Shown: positions 1 through 7,545, numbered from the stretch's first letter. The stretch: 12,381 bases of DNA from Candidatus Atribacteria bacterium 4572_76 (GCA_002084865.1 NBMG01000029.1:1-12381); one strand, 5' to 3'. Translations and numbers: made by a program. The notes: generated by a model not told the origin, from the letters alone.

Positions 1-334
1 ATTTTACAAAATAATCATATAGTTTTACTGCTTTATCGGGAAGAGCTGCAGAAATAAAACTCGGGCGCCTTCCTTTTTTACAATCACCGTATAAAGTAAA
101 TTGAGATATAACCAAAATCTGACCATTTATCTCTCTCACGGAAAGATTCATCTTTCCCTCTTTATCTTCAAATATACGTAAGTTCGCTATTTTTTCAGCC
201 AGGTACTCTGCATCCTTTTCAGTATCATTCTGGCCAACTCCCAAAAGGATTACCAGACCCTTTTCTATTTTCCCTATTTCTTTTTCTTCAATCTCTACTG
301 ACCCTTTTCTTACTCTCTGTACTACTGCTCTCAT
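1..334 (-). CDS. dtd: D-aminoacyl-tRNA deacylase (Dtd), 3' end beyond window
   Basis: Dtd is a cytosolic enzyme that hydrolyses D-Tyr and other D-aminoacyl groups from mischarged tRNA. I translated 111 residues before the window edge; the family is about 145-150 residues, so roughly the last quarter is missing, including the usual C-terminal GPVT motif. Visible hallmarks are the N-terminal MRAVVQRV, the [18 protein letters not shown] stretch (residues 32-49), LRIFED (52-57), the catalytic-pocket SQFTL motif (77-81) and GRRPSF (88-93). The ATG is preceded by GAGGA (345-349) with a 10-nt spacer. It follows rel by 46 nt, a common rel-dtd pairing in Firmicutes, and is probably the last or near-last gene of the secD-to-dtd unit. 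Identification is secure. Confidence 0.96.
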   Translation of the reverse strand, partial: MRAVVQRVRKGSVEIEEKEIGKIEKGLVILLGVGQNDTEKDAEYLAEKIANLRIFEDKEGKMNLSVREINGQILVISQFTLYGDCKKGRRPSFISAALPDKAVKLYDYFVK

Positions 335-380
335 TATTATCTATTCCTCGGATAAAAGATTTTTCTTTCTTATTTATCAA

Positions 381-2510
381 TTAAAAAGTTTCTATTCTTT
401 TTACAGTTAACACACTATCTATTTTTTTTATTTTCTTTATTACTTCTTGAAGCTGGTCAAGATTGTTGATAGAGAGTGTTACATCTATATTAGCAATATT
501 ATTTTTATCAGTCGTGGCATTTATGGCAGTGACTGTAATTTTAAGGCTGGAAAAAATTAACATGATATCAGATACTAAATTTGGGCGGTCATCAGCTACT
601 ATTTTTACTTTTACCGGATAAAACAGCTCTTCTGTCTTTATCCACTCTACTTTAACCAACCGTTCTTTTTCAGTAGAAATAAATTTTACATTAGAACAAT
701 CTGCCTTGTGTATAGATACACCTCTCCCCCTGGTAATATAACCAATTATTTTATCACCGGGAACAGGATTGCAACACCGAGAAAATCTTATCATCATATC
801 ATTGATTCCTTGAATTCTTATTCCTTGATCAATTCTTTTTTTCGGTTTAACTAAAGGGATAATCCGAGAGATTCTTTCTTGGGGAATTATTTTAGATAAA
901 ACCTGATAAGCGGTTAATTTACCATATCCAATATTTTCAAACATTGATTCTAATTCAGTAAAACCTAATTCAATACTCACTTCTTTTATTTTTTTAGTAA
1001 GCTCGGAAGAAGTTTCAATTTTATATTTTTCCATCTCCTTTTCAAAAAGTTCCTTTCCTTTTTGAATATTCTCTTCCCGCATCTCCTTTTTAAACCAGAT
1101 TTTAATCCTATTTTTTGCCCCTGACGTCTTGGCTATCTTTAACCAATCTCTACTAGGACCCCGGCTTGATTTAGAAGTTAATATCTCTACGATATCTCCG
1201 CTCTTTAATTTATAATCTAAAGGAACTATCCTTTTATTAATTTTTGCTCCTACGCATTTATGCCCTACATCTGTATGAATAAGATAAGCAAAGTCTATAG
1301 GAGTAGAACCCAAAGGTAGTATTTTCACATCACCTTTGGGAGTAAAAGTAAAAACTTCGTCCTGAAAAAGACCTATTTTCAAATTTTCCATGAATTCTTT
1401 GGGGTCTTTCAAATCTTTCTGCCATTCCAATATCTGTCTCAACCAGGAAAGTCTTTCCTCTAATTTCTTATCCTTTTTTAAATCAACTTTTTCTTTATAT
1501 TTCCAATGAGCAGCTATTCCGTATTCAGCAGTTTTGTGCATCTCCCAGGTGCGAATTTGTATTTCTAAAGGCTCTCCCTTGGGAGTTACCACTGTGGTAT
1601 GTAAAGACTGATACATATTTGATTTGGGCATAGCAATATAGTCTTTAAATCTACCGGGCATAGGTTTCCAAATTGAATGTAATAACCCCAAAACAGCATA
1701 ACAATCCCTAACAGAATTGCAAATTACCCTAATTGCAATTAAATCATATATCTGAAAAAAATCTTTTTTCCCCTTCTCCATCTTTTTGTAGATACTATAG
1801 ATATTTTTCGGGCGACCCTGAATCTCCGCCTCTATTTTTACCTTTTGTATCTCTTTTTTTATAATCCCCTTAATCGATTCGACATAACTTTCTCTTTCCA
1901 GGCGATTTTTTGCAATTCTATTAACTACCTCTCTATATTTCATTGGCTCTAAATAATGCAGAGAAAGGTCTTCTAATTCCCACTGAACCCTGGAAATACC
2001 TAACCTATTAGCGATAGGAACATAAATTTCCAGTGTTTCTCGGGCTACTTTTACTCTCTTGTGGGGTGGTATATACTGTAGAGTTCTCATGTTGTTCAAG
2101 CGGTCTGCTAATTTTATCAAAATAACTCTTACATCTTCTGCCATAGCCAAAAACATTTTACGATAATTTTCGGCTTGCTGTTCTTCCAGAGTTTTGAAAG
2201 ATATTTTGCTTAATTTAGTGACGCCATTAACCAACATTGCTATTTCTTCGCCAAACTCTTCTTTAATGGTAGATAATGGGGTATCAGTATCCTCTATTAT
2301 GTCATGCAAAATCCCAGCTGCAATAGTAATTACGTCAAGCTCCAAATCAGCCAATATTTTAGCTACTTCTAAAAGATGTGAGATGTAAGGTGCCCCGGAA
2401 TATCTCTTTTGTTCCCGATGGGCTTTTGCAGAATATCTGTAGGCTTTTTTTACCAAGCTTAGATCGGCTTGATGAGCATATTGGGATATTCTTTTTAAGA
2501 TATATCTCAT
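381..2510 (-). CDS. rel: Bifunctional (p)ppGpp synthetase/hydrolase Rel (RelA/SpoT family)
   Basis: Rel is the long RSH enzyme that makes (p)ppGpp from ATP and GDP/GTP on starved ribosomes and also hydrolyses it. At 709 residues it is a normal length. The HD hydrolase domain is intact: His45 in SHLLEVA, HDIIED at 69-74 and KLADRLNNMRT at 133-143. The synthetase domain has RPKNIYSIYKKM (233-244), RFKDYIAMPK (287-296), YQSLHT (300-305), EIQIR with Glu316 (316-320) and AEYGIAAHW (328-336). The RxKD form (RFKD, 287-290) is the signature of bifunctional enzymes, as opposed to the ExDD form of synthetase-only RelA. A TGS domain follows (about 385-446), then the conserved-cysteine region (C579, C580, C605) and a C-terminal ACT domain (about 633-709). 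The ATG at 2508-2510 has no good Shine-Dalgarno. AGAAGG at 2537-2542 lies 8 nt before an in-frame ATT codon (2526-2528), so a non-canonical start six codons upstream is conceivable. It lies downstream of apt across a 303-bp repeat-filled gap. Confidence 0.97.
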   Translation of the reverse strand: MRYILKRISQYAHQADLSLVKKAYRYSAKAHREQKRYSGAPYISHLLEVAKILADLELDVITIAAGILHDIIEDTDTPLSTIKEEFGEEIAMLVNGVTKLSKISFKTLEEQQAENYRKMFLAMAEDVRVILIKLADRLNNMRTLQYIPPHKRVKVARETLEIYVPIANRLGISRVQWELEDLSLHYLEPMKYREVVNRIAKNRLERESYVESIKGIIKKEIQKVKIEAEIQGRPKNIYSIYKKMEKGKKDFFQIYDLIAIRVICNSVRDCYAVLGLLHSIWKPMPGRFKDYIAMPKSNMYQSLHTTVVTPKGEPLEIQIRTWEMHKTAEYGIAAHWKYKEKVDLKKDKKLEERLSWLRQILEWQKDLKDPKEFMENLKIGLFQDEVFTFTPKGDVKILPLGSTPIDFAYLIHTDVGHKCVGAKINKRIVPLDYKLKSGDIVEILTSKSSRGPSRDWLKIAKTSGAKNRIKIWFKKEMREENIQKGKELFEKEMEKYKIETSSELTKKIKEVSIELGFTELESMFENIGYGKLTAYQVLSKIIPQERISRIIPLVKPKKRIDQGIRIQGINDMMIRFSRCCNPVPGDKIIGYITRGRGVSIHKADCSNVKFISTEKERLVKVEWIKTEELFYPVKVKIVADDRPNLVSDIMLIFSSLKITVTAINATTDKNNIANIDVTLSINNLDQLQEVIKKIKKIDSVLTVKRIETF

Positions 2511-2547
2511 TAAAATTAATTGAGAAATGATTTACACCTTCTTTATT

Positions 2548-2565
2548 AGTCGATAGTGAATAGTC
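2548..2565 (+). repeat. 18-nt dispersed direct repeat (AGTCGATAGTGAATAGTC), copy 1
   Basis: The identical 18-nt word occurs in the same orientation at 9489-9506 in the tgt/queA gap. Both copies are part of AGT-containing heptad runs, and part of the word also recurs inverted at 9801-9817. Confidence 0.9.
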
Positions 2566-2621
2566 TATATGTTATATGCTAATATCACAATACACTACAC
2601 AAGATACGAGAAAAAAGTTTT

Positions 2622-2649
2622 GAGTTTTGAATTATGGTTTTTCGCTTTT
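2622..2649 (-). repeat. 28-nt dispersed repeat, copy 1
   Basis: This is the exact reverse complement of 9455-9482. It lies in the apt/rel gap among other heptad units. Confidence 0.9.
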
Positions 2650-2813
2650 AGCTTTTAGCTGTATAATGATAACTAAAAATTGTATTTGAAACTAACAACT
2701 AATAGGTCTTGTATTTTGTATTTTCCTTACACTTATTACCCGCACCTATACGCTAAACGCTGCACGCTCTACGCTAATATACGAGATACGATTCACGAGA
2801 TACGAGATACTAA

Positions 2814-3332
2814 TTAATTATATCGAACCAAAGAAAATATATCATATCCCTCTAATTTTTCTCGAGGATTTAAAAATTCAAGTTCAATTATAAAGGAAGC
2901 GCCTACAACCTTTCCTCCCAATCTCTCAATCAGTTTAAATACTGCAGCCGTAGTACCTCCCGTAGCTAAAAGATCATCGATAACCATAATCCTATCTCCG
3001 TTATCTATAGCGTCCTTGTGTATTTCTAAAATATTCTCACCATACTCTAATTGATAGGAAACTCTTTCTACCACGCTGGGGAGTTTCTCCGGTTTCCTTA
3101 CGGGTAAAAATCCAATTCCTAATTGATAGGCTACCGGAGCACCTATAATAAAACCACGGGCTTCTATTCCCGCAATATAATCAATTTGGTATTTGCTACA
3201 ATACTTGGTTATTTCATCAATACTATATTTAAATGCTTCTTTATCTTTCAGTAGAGTAGTAATATCTTTAAATTGGATGCCTTTTACCGGAAAATCCGGA
3301 ATATTTCTAATTTTTTCTTTTAAATCTATCAC
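2814..3332 (-). CDS. apt: Adenine phosphoribosyltransferase
   Basis: Apt converts adenine plus PRPP to AMP and pyrophosphate in purine salvage. At 172 residues it matches the family length. The N-terminal segment IPDFPVKGIQFKDITTLL (11-28) is the typical APRT substrate region. IEARGF (56-61) and the flexible-loop RKPEKLP (79-85) follow, and the PRPP-binding loop is VIDDLLATGGTTAA (117-130) with the two acidic residues at 119-120. The start is GTG, chosen because a perfect AGGAGG (3341-3346) lies 8 nt upstream and the protein begins where the family does. That Shine-Dalgarno overlaps the recJ stop codon, so apt and recJ are probably translationally coupled. The recJ-apt-rel order is standard in Firmicutes and places purine nucleotide supply next to the stringent-response enzyme. 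Confidence 0.97.
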   Translation of the reverse strand: MIDLKEKIRNIPDFPVKGIQFKDITTLLKDKEAFKYSIDEITKYCSKYQIDYIAGIEARGFIIGAPVAYQLGIGFLPVRKPEKLPSVVERVSYQLEYGENILEIHKDAIDNGDRIMVIDDLLATGGTTAAVFKLIERLGGKVVGASFIIELEFLNPREKLEGYDIFSLVRYN

Positions 3333-3340
3333 TTTTGCTT

Positions 3341-3347
3341 CCTCCTA
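3341..3347 (-). promoter_or_regulatory. Shine-Dalgarno of apt overlapping recJ stop (TAGGAGG)
   Basis: On the minus strand the recJ stop TAG (3345-3347) shares its last two bases with AGGAGG (3341-3346). This site is followed 8 nt later by the GTG of apt. It supports the GTG start and suggests that ribosomes finishing recJ re-initiate on apt. Confidence 0.85.
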
Positions 3348-5075
3348 AAAAATAGTTTTTATATCTTTTATGTTTAGTTGAACATTTTCCGTTCCATTCC
3401 ACTTATTCAGCTCAATATTAAAAGCTAAATCTACTACTTTGTTTTCAGAAAATATTTGGTTTCCTATTCTACTTAATTTGAATCCTATCCCCTCTAACGT
3501 TCTGTTTTCTTCCTTGATTTTTATTTTTAGGTGTTCCCTCTTTTCGCCAACTAGCCTCCAATCAGATATTATATTTTTGTAACTACAAAAGACAGGTTGA
3601 GGGTTCCCAACCCCAAATGGCTCTAAAACATTAATATCTTTTACCAAGCCAAAATTAATATTTCTTAAAGAAATCTGGGCATCTATTTTTAGTTCCGGAT
3701 TTAAATCGTCTTCTTTAATGAAATCTTGAGATATTTCATTTATCCTTAATTTAAATTCAGGAATTTTATTAGACTCTATAGTAATACCCGCGGCTAACTC
3801 GTGCCCACCAAAATTTATTAAAATATCCTGACACGATTCTAAAACCTTATATAAATGAAAACCTTTAATACTCCTCCCTGAGCCTTTTGCAATTCCATCT
3901 TTTTTAGAAATAACAATTGCAGGACGATTAAATTCATCTGTTAATCTGGAGGCTATTATGCCAACTACTCCTTGATTCCAATTTTCTGACGCAAGAACTA
4001 AAACTTTGTTATCTTCTTCTTTTATTTGTATAGAAGCAAGTTCTCTGGCTTCTCTTAAAATATTATCTCCGATTTCCTGTCTATGTTTATTTATTTCAGT
4101 TAATTTTCGGGATAAATGTTTAGCTTTATATTCAGAATCAGTTAGCAATAATTCTAAGGCTAATTTAGAATCACCTAACCTTCCTGCAGCATTTATTCGG
4201 GGAGCAAGAGCAAAATTGACTTCTTTAGTTCCTAAATCACCACAATTTACTCCACTCTCCATTATTAATGCCTTCAAACCCTCTTTCTTAGTTTGATTAA
4301 GCGCCTTTAATCCGTATTTAATTAAAATACGATTTTCATCGATAAAAGGAACGGAATCAGCAATCGACCCCAATGCAACATAATCAAGCAGACTCCATAA
4401 ATCATCCTGATTTTTTTTCAATTTTGAATATAGGGCTTGAGCCACTTTAAAACCTACACCCACTCCTGCCAATTCCTTAAAAGGATAATTTGTATCGTAT
4501 TTAGGATTTATTATTGCTATTGCAGAAGGAATGTCTTTTTGAGGTTGGTGATGGTCGGTAACTATAACATCTATACCGTAATTATTTGCTTTCTCTATTT
4601 CAGAAACCGAACTAATTCCACAATCAACAGTAATGATTAATCTAATATTATTTTTAAAAGCAATGTCTATGGCCTCTTCATTTAGTCCATACCCCTCTTG
4701 AAAGCGATTGGGTATATAGTAGTACAAATTGGTGGTAAACTCTCTTAAAATTGAAAACAATAAGGCAACGCTGGTGATTCCATCGACATCATAATCCCCG
4801 TAAATCAATATTCTTTCATCATTATTTATCGCGCTTAATATTTTGTCAACAGCTTTCTCCATATCTTGAAAGATATAAGGATCTCTCAAATCTTTAAGAT
4901 CTGCCTTTAAGAATCTTCTAGCACTCAAAACTTCCTTTGTTCCTCTATTTATCAGTAATTGAGCTAAAATTGGAGAGATATTTAATTCTTTGGACAACTC
5001 TGATTGTAATTTCTTATTTTCTTTTGATATACACCAGTCTATTTTATTTATACCCCTTTCTCTTTTCTCGCACAT
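3345..5075 (-). CDS. recJ: Single-stranded-DNA-specific 5'-3' exonuclease RecJ
   Basis: RecJ degrades single-stranded DNA 5' to 3' in recombinational and mismatch repair. The 576-residue protein has the DHH phosphoesterase core: YGDYDVDG (92-99), VDCGIS (150-155), the DHH signature VTDHH (172-176) and ALGSIADSVP (234-243) with Asp240. RINAAGRLGD (293-302) links to the DHHA1 domain with GSGRSIKGFHL (398-408) and GGHELAAG (423-430). An OB-fold module follows (from about 465) with LEPFGVGNPQPVF (484-496). It ends there, as in E. coli-length RecJ, without the extra C-terminal domain of the longer Bacillus enzyme. The ATG at 5073-5075 has only a short AGG 8 nt upstream. All metal ligands I can check are present. 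It lies 12 nt before apt and 230 nt after the DUF2905 gene. Confidence 0.97.
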   Translation of the reverse strand: MCEKRERGINKIDWCISKENKKLQSELSKELNISPILAQLLINRGTKEVLSARRFLKADLKDLRDPYIFQDMEKAVDKILSAINNDERILIYGDYDVDGITSVALLFSILREFTTNLYYYIPNRFQEGYGLNEEAIDIAFKNNIRLIITVDCGISSVSEIEKANNYGIDVIVTDHHQPQKDIPSAIAIINPKYDTNYPFKELAGVGVGFKVAQALYSKLKKNQDDLWSLLDYVALGSIADSVPFIDENRILIKYGLKALNQTKKEGLKALIMESGVNCGDLGTKEVNFALAPRINAAGRLGDSKLALELLLTDSEYKAKHLSRKLTEINKHRQEIGDNILREARELASIQIKEEDNKVLVLASENWNQGVVGIIASRLTDEFNRPAIVISKKDGIAKGSGRSIKGFHLYKVLESCQDILINFGGHELAAGITIESNKIPEFKLRINEISQDFIKEDDLNPELKIDAQISLRNINFGLVKDINVLEPFGVGNPQPVFCSYKNIISDWRLVGEKREHLKIKIKEENRTLEGIGFKLSRIGNQIFSENKVVDLAFNIELNKWNGTENVQLNIKDIKTIF

Positions 5076-5305
5076 TATGAAAACCTAAAAAACTTAAAGC
5101 AAAAAGCTAAAAGCTATAATTCAAAATTTAAAACTTTTTTATAGATTATAAATTTAAGTTATGTTTTTACTTCTTTAGCCTTTCATCTTCTCTATATTAT
5201 AGTATGCCGAATAAAATGCATAAAACTCAACATACGATAATACATAGTTAAATTTTAAATTTTGGGCTATGGCTTTATGTTTTGCGTTTTTCCTTTTACG
5301 TTTAT
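5076..5305. repeat. Gap with two heptad-repeat patches upstream of recJ
   Basis: This 230-bp non-coding gap lies between the DUF2905 gene and recJ. One patch at 5094-5135 reads ttaaagc/aaaaagc/taaaagc/tataatt/caaaatt/taaaact. It is a relative of the blocks at 2617-2658 (inverted) and 9448-9482. A second, weaker patch at 5276-5303 (tatgttt/tgcgttt/ttccttt/tacgttt) begins 2 nt after the DUF2905 stop codon. A minus-strand TATAAT at 5196-5201 could be a -10 box for recJ, but I see no matching -35, so I do not call a promoter. Confidence 0.75.
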
Positions 5306-5527
5306 TTAATGCCTAAAAATTCGGAAAATGATAGTTAAAATAATACTTATTAAAATACATAAGCCTAAGGGGAAGTAAAAGACAAAATTTTTTCTTTGAA
5401 TTATTATATCCCCGGGTAATCTGCCAGAGAAAGGTAACTTTCCCACTAATAAAAATATGCCTCCCAATATAATTAATACTACTCCAAAAAACAGCAGCAT
5501 CTTGCCCAATAGATTAAATTCAGACAT
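5306..5527 (-). CDS. DUF2905 family small membrane protein
   Basis: This 73-residue protein of unknown function matches the DUF2905 pattern. A first membrane helix (about 7-28) is followed by a short conserved loop KLPFSGRLPGDI (30-41) and a basic IQRKNF segment, then a second helix entered by FYFPLG (50-55, helix about 49-69). Its ATG lies 28 nt after the secF stop, so it is almost certainly co-transcribed with secDF. The Shine-Dalgarno is weak. In other low-GC lineages this family is often found near ruvB, spoIID and queA; here it sits between secF and recJ. Nothing in the sequence indicates a catalytic role; a small membrane-organising or accessory role is only a guess. Confidence 0.88.
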   Translation of the reverse strand: MSEFNLLGKMLLFFGVVLIILGGIFLLVGKLPFSGRLPGDIIIQRKNFVFYFPLGLCILISIILTIIFRIFRH

Positions 5528-5555
5528 CTTTTTTATCTTTCTATTAATAAAATAA

Positions 5556-6248
5556 TTATTTTTTGCCTTTTTTCCTGGTAGTTTTCGTGCCTTTTTGGTA
5601 TATCTTAAATATCTTATTCCACTCTATCAATAATGGGCTAGCAATAAATATTGAAGAATAAGTCCCGGCAACCATTCCTATAAACAGTGCTAAAGCAAAA
5701 TCAGAAAGTATATTCCCCCCAAAAAAATACAAGGTTAAAATGGGAATAATAGTAGTTAAAGCTGTGTTTATCGTTCTGGACAGAGACTGATTAATGCTCA
5801 TATTTATTAAATTTTCAAACGGTTCTCTGGTTTTAAATTTAATATTTTCTCTAAGCCTATCTAAAATTACTATTGTATTATTTAGAGAATATCCTATTAT
5901 GGTTAAAACTGCTGCTATTATTGAAATAGTTATCTCCTTCTGTAACAGTATTTCCTTCCTTTGCTCTGAATCAATCTTTTCTGTCCGTATCACAAATTCA
6001 TTCTCTGATAAATTTTGAATAGTGCTTTGGCTTAGATTAAATTCACTTAAAATATTTCGGACTTCGGTAGTGGAAACTGGTTTATCAAATCTTATTTGAA
6101 TTAAAGTCCCCCCGGCAAAATCGATTCCCAGATTAAATCCCTGAAAAATAATTGAAATTAAACCAACCAGGATAATAACTACAGAGATAATATATGCCAT
6201 TTTTCTATTTTTAATAAAATCGAACTTCTTTTTTCCAATTAAATCCAT
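5556..6248 (-). CDS. secF: Protein translocase subunit SecF, internally shortened
   Basis: SecF pairs with SecD to pull exported proteins across the membrane using the ion gradient. Present are TM1 (about 17-35), the conserved FNLGIDFAGGT (38-48), part of the periplasmic P1 domain to about residue 99, and then a direct jump into TM4, IAAVLTIIGYSLNNT (111-125). DRLREN (130-135), SRTINTALTT (157-166) and the last two helices follow. The usual stretch holding the end of P1, the VGP.....ELR motif, TM2, TM3 and the AL.HD loop is absent, so the length is 230 instead of roughly 290-310. The joint is in frame at residues 99-106. Because TM2 and TM3 are lost as a pair, the orientation of the remaining helices would be kept. 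Residue 124 is Asn where Asp normally stands in the GYSLND motif; Arg158 of the conserved RT motif is retained. The start has AAGGAGG (6258-6264) 8 nt upstream. It may be a working divergent form, a decaying gene or an assembly deletion. Confidence 0.9.
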   Translation of the reverse strand: MDLIGKKKFDFIKNRKMAYIISVVIILVGLISIIFQGFNLGIDFAGGTLIQIRFDKPVSTTEVRNILSEFNLSQSTIQNLSENEFVIRTEKIDSEQRKEILLQKEITISIIAAVLTIIGYSLNNTIVILDRLRENIKFKTREPFENLINMSINQSLSRTINTALTTIIPILTLYFFGGNILSDFALALFIGMVAGTYSSIFIASPLLIEWNKIFKIYQKGTKTTRKKGKK

Positions 6249-6275
6249 TAAATATATCCTCCTTAATTAGGCCTA

Positions 6276-7466
6276 TTATAATAAAGCTTTAGAACTAAAC
6301 TTCGCAGCTACTACTTCTAAAACAATCTTAGTTACTACAATTGCGGTAAACATGCTGGCTAAAATACCTATACTCAAAGTAACCGCAAATCCTTTGATTG
6401 CTCCCGAACCAAAATAAAATAAGGCAAGAGCTGCAATTAAAGTAGTAACATTGGCGTCAAATATGGTACGGAAAGCCTTGTTGAAGCCTGCATCAATAGA
6501 AGCTCGAAAAGTCTTTTCCAATCTTAATTCTTCTTTTATTCTCTCAAAGATCAGGATATTAGCATCTACTGCCATACCAATAGTAAGAATCATTCCAGCT
6601 ATTCCGGGTAAAGTTAAAGTCGCCTTTATACCGGCTAAAGCTCCCACAATTAGTACCATACATACAACCAAAGAAAAATCTGCTATTAACCCAAACCCCT
6701 TATAGTAAATTAACATAAATAATAAGATTAATATCAATCCTACTATTCCGGCCTTTACCCCCTTGGAAATAGAATCTCTTCCCAAGGTTGGCCCAGCTGA
6801 TCTATTTTCTAAAATTTCCACTTTTACAGGAAGGGCACCGGATCGCAAAAGTAAAGCTAAATGCTTCGCGCTATCTACGGTAAATTTTCCGGTAATCTGA
6901 GCTTTTCCGTCGAGAATTGGTTCCTGGACTACAGGAGCAGATATTTCTTTCCCATCCAAGGTAATAGCTAATACTTTTCCCACACTCTTTTTGGTAGCCT
7001 CTCCAAATTCTTTAGCTCCAATTTTATCAAATTCAATTAAAACAATAGCACGACTAAATTGGTCGAAAGATGATTTAGCATTTATTAAATGGGCTCCGGT
7101 TAGCTCAGTTTCTCCTTCCTCGTTTTTAAATTCCAGGAGAGCAGTTTTACCAATTAATTCTACAGCTGCTTCCGGATCTTCCACACCGGGCAACTGAACT
7201 AAGATACGATTTGTGCCTTGTCTCTGAATTACCGGTTCTGAAACTCCTAATTGATCAACGCGATTTCTTATTATTTCTAATACTCTGTTTACCGCATCAT
7301 TGTCTACTGGTGCATTAGGAGTATCTACACACTCCAATATAACGTGGGAACCTCCTTGTAAATCTAATCCCAAATTTATCTTTTCATTTAGAGGAAACGA
7401 TAATATAATTGCAATAAAAATTACTACAAAGACGCTGGCTATCCTTAAAGTTTTAGTCCAATTCAT
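6276..7466 (-). CDS. secD: Protein translocase subunit SecD
   Basis: SecD is the larger partner of SecF in the SecDF export motor. The 396-residue protein is a complete short-type SecD. TM1 spans about 9-24, and the D1 motif GLDLQGGSH is at 33-41. The periplasmic P1 region (about 42-225) contains RVDQLGVSEPVIQRQG (69-84) and LVQLPG (89-94). ENRSAGPTLGRDSI (220-233) leads into TM2-TM3. TM4 carries GMAVDANILIFERI (297-310) with Asp301, the conserved ion-path residue. The final helices contain FRTIFDANVTTLIAALALF (332-350) and GFAVTLSIGI. Start ATG is preceded by a GAGAGGA-type ribosome site (7474-7480). It is the first gene after a strong promoter and lies 27 nt before secF. Its intact state contrasts with its shortened partner. 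Confidence 0.97.
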   Translation of the reverse strand: MNWTKTLRIASVFVVIFIAIILSFPLNEKINLGLDLQGGSHVILECVDTPNAPVDNDAVNRVLEIIRNRVDQLGVSEPVIQRQGTNRILVQLPGVEDPEAAVELIGKTALLEFKNEEGETELTGAHLINAKSSFDQFSRAIVLIEFDKIGAKEFGEATKKSVGKVLAITLDGKEISAPVVQEPILDGKAQITGKFTVDSAKHLALLLRSGALPVKVEILENRSAGPTLGRDSISKGVKAGIVGLILILLFMLIYYKGFGLIADFSLVVCMVLIVGALAGIKATLTLPGIAGMILTIGMAVDANILIFERIKEELRLEKTFRASIDAGFNKAFRTIFDANVTTLIAALALFYFGSGAIKGFAVTLSIGILASMFTAIVVTKIVLEVVAAKFSSKALL

Positions 7467-7545
7467 ATAAAAATCCTCTCTTTCTAATTTTTCTTACCTT
7501 TTATCTTTTTTATTATACATTACTATAAAATTCTTTAACTTTACC

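Larger units (their letters stand above)
2511..2813. repeat. Gap filled with degenerate heptanucleotide tandem repeats
   Basis: This 303-bp non-coding gap between apt and rel is dominated by period-7 repetition. On the plus strand it reads tagtcga/tagtgaa/tagtcta/tatgtta/tatgcta at 2547-2581; gttttga twice at 2617-2630; cttttag twice at 2645-2658; cttgtat/tttgtat at 2708-2721; acgctaa/acgctgc/acgctct/acgctaa at 2750-2777; and then tatacga/gatacga/ttcacga/gatacga/gatacta at 2778-2812. The word gagatac occurs at 2783, 2797 and 2804. The right edge of the array lies 1 nt from the stop codon of apt. No ORF, convincing terminator hairpin or promoter is visible. Units are imperfect and several unit families are joined end to end. 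There are no spacers, so it is not a CRISPR array. Confidence 0.9.

Noticed and set aside
2547..2812. CRISPR array
   Set aside because: Units are only 7 bp and contiguous without spacers; no cas genes are in the window.
5196..5201. TATAAT upstream of recJ as a promoter
   Set aside because: A perfect -10 word but no -35 match at 16-19 nt and no extended -10; recorded only in the gap description.
5556..6248. Frameshift or hidden continuation of secF in another frame
   Set aside because: The missing TM2-TM3 segment has no DNA to occupy: P1 and TM4 codons are joined directly in one frame, so this is a deletion and not a frameshift.
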